From positions 1 to 35,875 of the forward strand of contig CAMBAL010000023.1 in assembly GCA_945864225.1 (NCBI GenBank): DNA of 35,875 nt, written 5' to 3'. Source of the stretch: an uncultured Blautia sp. Lineage in GTDB: Bacteria; Bacillota; Clostridia; Lachnospirales; Lachnospiraceae. Positions 33,533-35,875 of the stretch are shown piece after piece. The translations under genes and the position numbers were made by a program. A model generated the notes under the pieces. That model saw only the letters and a list, made by a program, of their open reading frames with translations. It was not told the DNA's origin and made no database searches. Every line of letters starts with the position of its first letter. The stretch's first letter is position 1.

Positions 33533-34090
33533 ATGATTTCAGCAGGTGATTTCAAAAACGGCATCACACTTGAGATTGACGGCAATGTTTGCCAGATTGT
33601 AGAATTTCAGCATGTAAAACCAGGAAAAGGTGCAGCATTTGTCAGAACCAAATATAAAAATATCATTACAGGATCTGTACTGGAAAAATCTTTCCGTCCG
33701 ACTGAAAAATTCCCGCAGGCTCGTATTGAACGTGTGGATATGCAGTATCTTTATAATGATGGTGAATTATATTACTTCATGAACGTAGAGACATTTGATC
33801 AGGTTGGTCTTACTGCAGAGCAGGTTGGTGATTCTCTGAAATTTGTAAAAGAGAACGAAATGGTTAAAATCTGTTCCCATAACGGAAATGTATTTGCTAT
33901 TGAGCCGCCATTATTCGTAGAACTGGAAGTAACTGAGACAGAACCTGGTTTTGCAGGAAATACTGCACAGGGTGCTACCAAACCGGCTACTGTTGAAACA
34001 GGCGCACAGGTTCAGGTTCCTCTGTTTGTTAACCAGGGTGATAAGCTGAAAATCGATACCAGAACAGGTGAATATCTGTCTCGTGTATAA
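33533..34090 (+). CDS. efp: Translation elongation factor P
   Basis: A 185-residue tRNA-shaped factor that rescues ribosomes stalled at consecutive prolines. Seen: the KOW-like N-domain [17 protein letters not shown], the loop [14 protein letters not shown] with K32 at the site where many EF-Ps are modified, the central [13 protein letters not shown] and the C-terminal OB domain with [13 protein letters not shown]. Length is standard. AAGGAGGAAA precedes the ATG. Genes for EpmA or other modification enzymes are not in the window. A terminator follows within 20 bases. Confidence 0.97.
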   Translation: MISAGDFKNGITLEIDGNVCQIVEFQHVKPGKGAAFVRTKYKNIITGSVLEKSFRPTEKFPQARIERVDMQYLYNDGELYYFMNVETFDQVGLTAEQVGDSLKFVKENEMVKICSHNGNVFAIEPPLFVELEVTETEPGFAGNTAQGATKPATVETGAQVQVPLFVNQGDKLKIDTRTGEYLSRV

Positions 34091-34107
34091 TGTTGATTGA
34101 AGAATCC

Positions 34108-34139
34108 ACTGCCATCGGTATTGCCGGTGGCAGTTTTTT
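34108..34139 (+). terminator. Terminator of efp
   Basis: ACTGCCATCGG (34108-34118) pairs with CCGGTGGCAGT (34124-34134), then TTTTTT. Confidence 0.85.
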
Positions 34140-34182
34140 GTGTCATGGAAAATGTGATGTGTTTTCCGTGACACAAAAAGCC
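34134..34182. repeat. Palindrome related to the 53-bp repeat
   Basis: TTTTTGTGTCATGGAAAA and TTTTCCGTGACACAAAAA form an inverted repeat with one mismatched position, followed by GCCTTT. The layout (T-run, GGAAA, TTTTCC, A-run, GCCTT) matches the repeats at 15223 and 15649, although the arms differ. Confidence 0.65.
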
Positions 34183-34209
34183 TTTCTGGCAGAAGTGTGA
34201 GGATGAGGG

Positions 34210-35595
34210 TTGTTGTTTAAAGAAGTAAAGGAAAACAGGGATTTTTACAGGCGTATTTTTAAACTGGTTCTGCCGATTGTGATTCAGAATCTGTTGAGTG
34301 CAGCAGTCAGTTCTGCAGACGTAGTGATGCTGAACTATGTGGGACAGTCTTCCATTTCTGCTGTTTCACTGGCTTCTCAGTATGCCAGTGTACTGTTTAT
34401 GGTACTTTATGGGCTGGGTACGGGGGCTACGATGCTTTGCGCCCAGTATTACGGCAAAGGAGATATGCGTGCGATTCAGGCAGTGGAAGGAATCGTTATG
34501 CGGTTTACTCTTAGTATTTCCATGCTGTTTGGATTGATGGCGCTGTTTCTGCCGGAACAGATGATGCATATTTTTACCAATGACAGGGAACTGATCGAGA
34601 TAGGAGCTTCTTATCTTCGGTGTGTCAGTGTGTGCTATATCTGCTGGGGAATTATTGAAGCGTATCTGTCTGTTCTGCGGAGTATCGGCCGTGTGACCAT
34701 CAGTACGGCTATGAATGTACTGGCATTTTCGCTGAATATTCTTTTGAATGCAGTATTTATTTTCGGACTGTTCGGTGCACCGAAGATGGGAGCAACCGGT
34801 GTCGCGATTGCCACTTCTGTTTCCAGATTTGTGGAACTTCTGGCGTGTATGGTGGTTTCTGCTCTGAGCAAAGATATCAAACTGGATTTCCGCTATATGT
34901 TTATACGGAATAAGCAGCTGTTTTCGGATTTTGTCCGTCTGGCATTGCCGGCAGTGGGGAATGATGTGAGCTGGAGTGTGGCTTTTTCCATGTACTCGGT
35001 CATTCTGGGACATCTGGGTACAGATGCGGTTGCTGCAAATTCTTTCGTTGTTGTGGTGCGCAATTTCGGAACGATTCTCTGCTTCGGAGTGGCTAGTGCA
35101 GGCGGGATCCTTCTGGGGAATGTACTTGGAGAAAACAAACTGGAAAAAGCACGAAAAGAGGCCAGTGAAGTGGTCAGGCTGACCGTGTTTACCGGAGCAA
35201 TCGGCGGTCTGATTGTTCTGGCGGTTACTCCCTTTGTGCTGAAATATGCAGATCTTTCTGCACAGGCCCTGCATTATCTGAAGTATATGCTGCTGATTAA
35301 TGTCTATTATATTATGGGTACAGCGGTGAATACAACGCTGATTGCCGGTGTCTTCCGTGCCGGTGGGGACAGCAGATTCGGGCTGATCTGTGATACGATC
35401 GATATGTGGTGTTATGCTGTACCGTTGGGATTTCTGGCAGCGTTTGTCTTTAAGCTTCCGGTGATGGTGGTTTATTTCCTGCTTTGTACGGATGAATTTG
35501 TGAAATGGCCGTGGGTGATCAAACGTTATAAGAGTGGTAAATGGATCCGGAATATTACGAGAGACAACCTGTTTGATCAGGATGAAAAAAATTAG
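34210..35595 (+). CDS. MATE family efflux transporter
   Basis: A 461-residue integral membrane protein of the MATE family (NorM/MepA-like), exporting drugs or metabolites in exchange for Na+ or H+. Seen: about twelve hydrophobic segments in two related halves, the first with LVLPIVIQNLLSAAVSSADV and VGQSSISAVSLASQ, the second with LALPAVGNDVSWSVAFSMYS. Length is typical (about 450). No ATG fits the N-terminus; the start is TTG at 34210 with GAGG at 34199-34202, or the adjacent TTG at 34213. An ATG at 34203 runs into a stop after five codons. The gene stands alone between efp and ssrA. The substrate is unknown. Confidence 0.88.
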   Translation: MLFKEVKENRDFYRRIFKLVLPIVIQNLLSAAVSSADVVMLNYVGQSSISAVSLASQYASVLFMVLYGLGTGATMLCAQYYGKGDMRAIQAVEGIVMRFTLSISMLFGLMALFLPEQMMHIFTNDRELIEIGASYLRCVSVCYICWGIIEAYLSVLRSIGRVTISTAMNVLAFSLNILLNAVFIFGLFGAPKMGATGVAIATSVSRFVELLACMVVSALSKDIKLDFRYMFIRNKQLFSDFVRLALPAVGNDVSWSVAFSMYSVILGHLGTDAVAANSFVVVVRNFGTILCFGVASAGGILLGNVLGENKLEKARKEASEVVRLTVFTGAIGGLIVLAVTPFVLKYADLSAQALHYLKYMLLINVYYIMGTAVNTTLIAGVFRAGGDSRFGLICDTIDMWCYAVPLGFLAAFVFKLPVMVVYFLLCTDEFVKWPWVIKRYKSGKWIRNITRDNLFDQDEKN

Positions 35596-35655
35596 CAATA
35601 TGAAAGAATGCGGAAAAGTTATTTTACAGGATTGTTTCAGTAAAGGATAATCATG

Positions 35656-35686
35656 AAATTGCCCCTTGACAATAAAGGGGCAATTT
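35656..35686. terminator. Hairpin overlapping the ssrA promoter
   Basis: AAATTGCCCCTT (35656-35667) and AAGGGGCAATTT (35675-35686) form a perfect 12-bp stem about 60 bases after the MATE gene. There is no T-run beyond the stem's own three Ts. It also overlaps the -35 box of the ssrA promoter. Confidence 0.55.
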
Positions 35687-35695
35687 GCATATAAT
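35666..35695 (+). promoter_or_regulatory. Promoter of ssrA
   Basis: TTGACA (35666-35671), 18-base spacer, TATAAT (35690-35695), full consensus in both boxes. Transcription would start near 35702, giving a precursor leader of about 80 bases before the mature tmRNA end. Confidence 0.8.
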
Positions 35696-35783
35696 GAATC
35701 ATACATTGGTTCACAGGGTATCTGATGGAACTTCTTTGAATCTGATGTAAGAGGTACAGCTTTCATGTGCCGGCCGTAAATCA

Positions 35784-35875
35784 GGGCTTGTACTGGTTTC
35801 GACGGGGGCTTTGAAGTTGAGGAAGCCATCCGCAGACTCCTGGACTGCGTACCAACCGGGAAACTAAATATAAAC
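35784..35875 (+). ncRNA. ssrA: tmRNA (ssrA), 5' part, cut by contig end
   Basis: GGGCTTGTACTGGTTTCGAC at 35784 is the conserved 5' end of transfer-messenger RNA, which forms half of the alanine tRNA-like domain and rescues stalled ribosomes with SmpB. The sequence then runs through the helix 2 region to AAACTAAATATAAAC, which normally lies just before the resume codon of the tag. The tag reading frame and the 3' half are outside the window. The exact mature 5' end is inferred. Confidence 0.93.

Noticed and set aside
34366-35829. A 487-codon minus-strand frame opposite the MATE gene and into ssrA
   Set aside because: It runs antisense through a transmembrane gene and the tmRNA, has no recognisable domain, and has the His/Gln/Arg-rich composition typical of antisense frames.

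Overview
The window looks like a chromosomal contig end from a spore-forming, anaerobic Gram-positive bacterium of the Clostridia, most likely family Lachnospiraceae (Blautia/Dorea-like). This rests on gene content (sigG next to a YlmC/YmxH protein and nrdR, a PPi-type phosphofructokinase, an M16C peptidase, era-recO-glyS), strong AGGAGG ribosome binding sites, T-box control, and secreted transglutaminase/FN3 proteins. The genus is an inference. The first 46 bases are not biological: they are the tail of an Illumina Nextera i7 adapter. The last ~92 bases are the 5' part of ssrA (tmRNA), cut by the contig end.

Layout. 1-3.8 kb: putP (sodium/proline symporter), glf (UDP-galactopyranose mutase, TTG start) and an uncharacterised 194-aa protein. 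3.9-10.1 kb: a 974-aa M16C zinc peptidase, then era-recO-glyS. 10.1-13.8 kb: a secreted transglutaminase-like protein with three FN3 repeats, convergent with an aldose-1-epimerase-like gene. 13.8-15.1 kb: PPi-type phosphofructokinase.

15.2-19.8 kb is the most unusual part. A strong promoter and a complete T-box leader precede a two-gene TRAP transporter operon. The second gene encodes one 1135-aa polypeptide joining the large permease (DctM) to two tandem, nearly identical DctP-type substrate-binding domains. A 53-bp palindromic repeat occurs as two exact copies on either side of the T-box, and degenerate relatives occur elsewhere in the window.

20-23.5 kb: a divergent AraC-type regulator and GH4 alpha-galactosidase-like gene, then a LysE-family exporter. 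24-25.5 kb: a two-domain PPK2 (polyphosphate:AMP phosphotransferase type) whose 5' UTR carries six copies of a 13-bp tandem repeat. 25.7-27.5 kb: sigG and a YlmC/YmxH gene on the minus strand, divergent from nrdR. 27.7-30.5 kb: gdhA and alaA, divergent, linking ammonium assimilation to alanine. 30.6-34.1 kb: an orphan EutS/PduU-like BMC-domain protein, citrate synthase, a YqeG-type HAD phosphatase overlapping a shikimate kinase with altered motifs, and efp. 34.2-35.9 kb: a MATE transporter and the start of ssrA.

Most genes are ordinary core metabolism and housekeeping with clear intrinsic terminators. The T-box/TRAP tandem-receptor operon, the orphan BMC protein, the repeat families and the adapter deserve attention.
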